64,000 nucleotides of DNA from Punica granatum (Eukaryota > Streptophyta > Magnoliopsida > Myrtales > Lythraceae): positions 4,092,001 through 4,156,000 of the forward strand of contig NC_045129.1 in assembly GCF_007655135.1 (NCBI RefSeq), written 5' to 3'. Below, piece by piece: positions 63,741 through 64,000 of the stretch (the stretch's first letter is position 1; each line of letters starts with the position of its first letter). Position numbers and translations under genes: made by a program. The notes below the pieces were generated by a model. That model searched no databases. It worked only from the letters and a program-made list of their open reading frames with translations, and was not told the DNA's origin.

Positions 63741-64000
63741 AATAAATATCTTAATAAAGGATAATATCAAATCATATTTTTCATTTATACTTGTTGTATT
63801 TTAGGCATGTAATTATTTCACATTTATGTACTTCTTTAGATAGTCATGTACAATGCCTATTTAATCAAATACACTGATCTCACCTCATTAGTGAGGATTC
63901 AGCTAATTTGTGCCTATCCTTTATGGTATCAGATCATCATCGAGTAACTCCCAACTAGGTGTCTTGCTTCCGCTCTTTCTTCTAACTCACCTATCTGTTT

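Overview
The window reads as nuclear DNA of a flowering plant, most likely a woody eudicot, although the species cannot be fixed from sequence alone. The evidence is spliced genes with GT-AG introns, a plant-specific receptor-kinase family, plant SINEs, LTR and TRIM retrotransposons with tRNA-iMet primer sites, and PIF/Harbinger DNA transposons. There is nothing bacterial: no operons, ribosome-binding sites or CRISPR arrays.

The backbone is a tandem cluster of malectin-like-domain LRR receptor kinases (LRR-I type, the IOS1/FRK1/SIF family), all on the minus strand. From left to right they are: a probable chimeric gene (1479-8828) made of the ectodomain exons of one paralogue (here B) and the LRR/kinase exons of another (here A), with retrotransposon debris in the joining intron; gene C (11274-16003); gene D (20321-24875); a broken copy E1 (26129-32047); its intact sister E2 (37684-43612); and gene F (52105-56923). 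The shared architecture is signal peptide exon, two malectin-like exons, a WQGDPC-type exon, short LRR exons, a transmembrane exon, and a kinase split over several exons. A and C share a Glu-to-Val change in the kinase APE motif.

One unrelated gene interrupts the cluster on the plus strand: an intronless DM13-DOMON-cytochrome b561 protein of 899 residues (16948-19647), head-to-head with gene C.

Two tandem duplications shaped the locus. An older one pairs 73-4297 with 9796-14084. A younger one pairs 25579-37144 with 37145-46890, with 3 bp of microhomology at the junction. The younger pair carries an RLK gene, its upstream region and a dead Harbinger transposase. Its non-coding half is about 99% identical, while its gene half differs by about 3-5%. 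Only the left copy carries a 1.8-kb gag-only LTR element (33776-35601). The right copy shows the exact empty site.

From 47 to 52 kb the window holds transposon remains: a complete TRIM, a Myb/SANT-like Harbinger ORF and a third Harbinger transposase fragment. From 57 to 64 kb it is AT-rich, gene-free DNA with a copia-type LTR, tandem repeats, a 28-nt poly-C tract, a SINE and a MITE. The receptor kinases would act at the plasma membrane as candidate immune or growth receptors. That role is inferred from the family. All exon joins and identity figures were worked out by eye.
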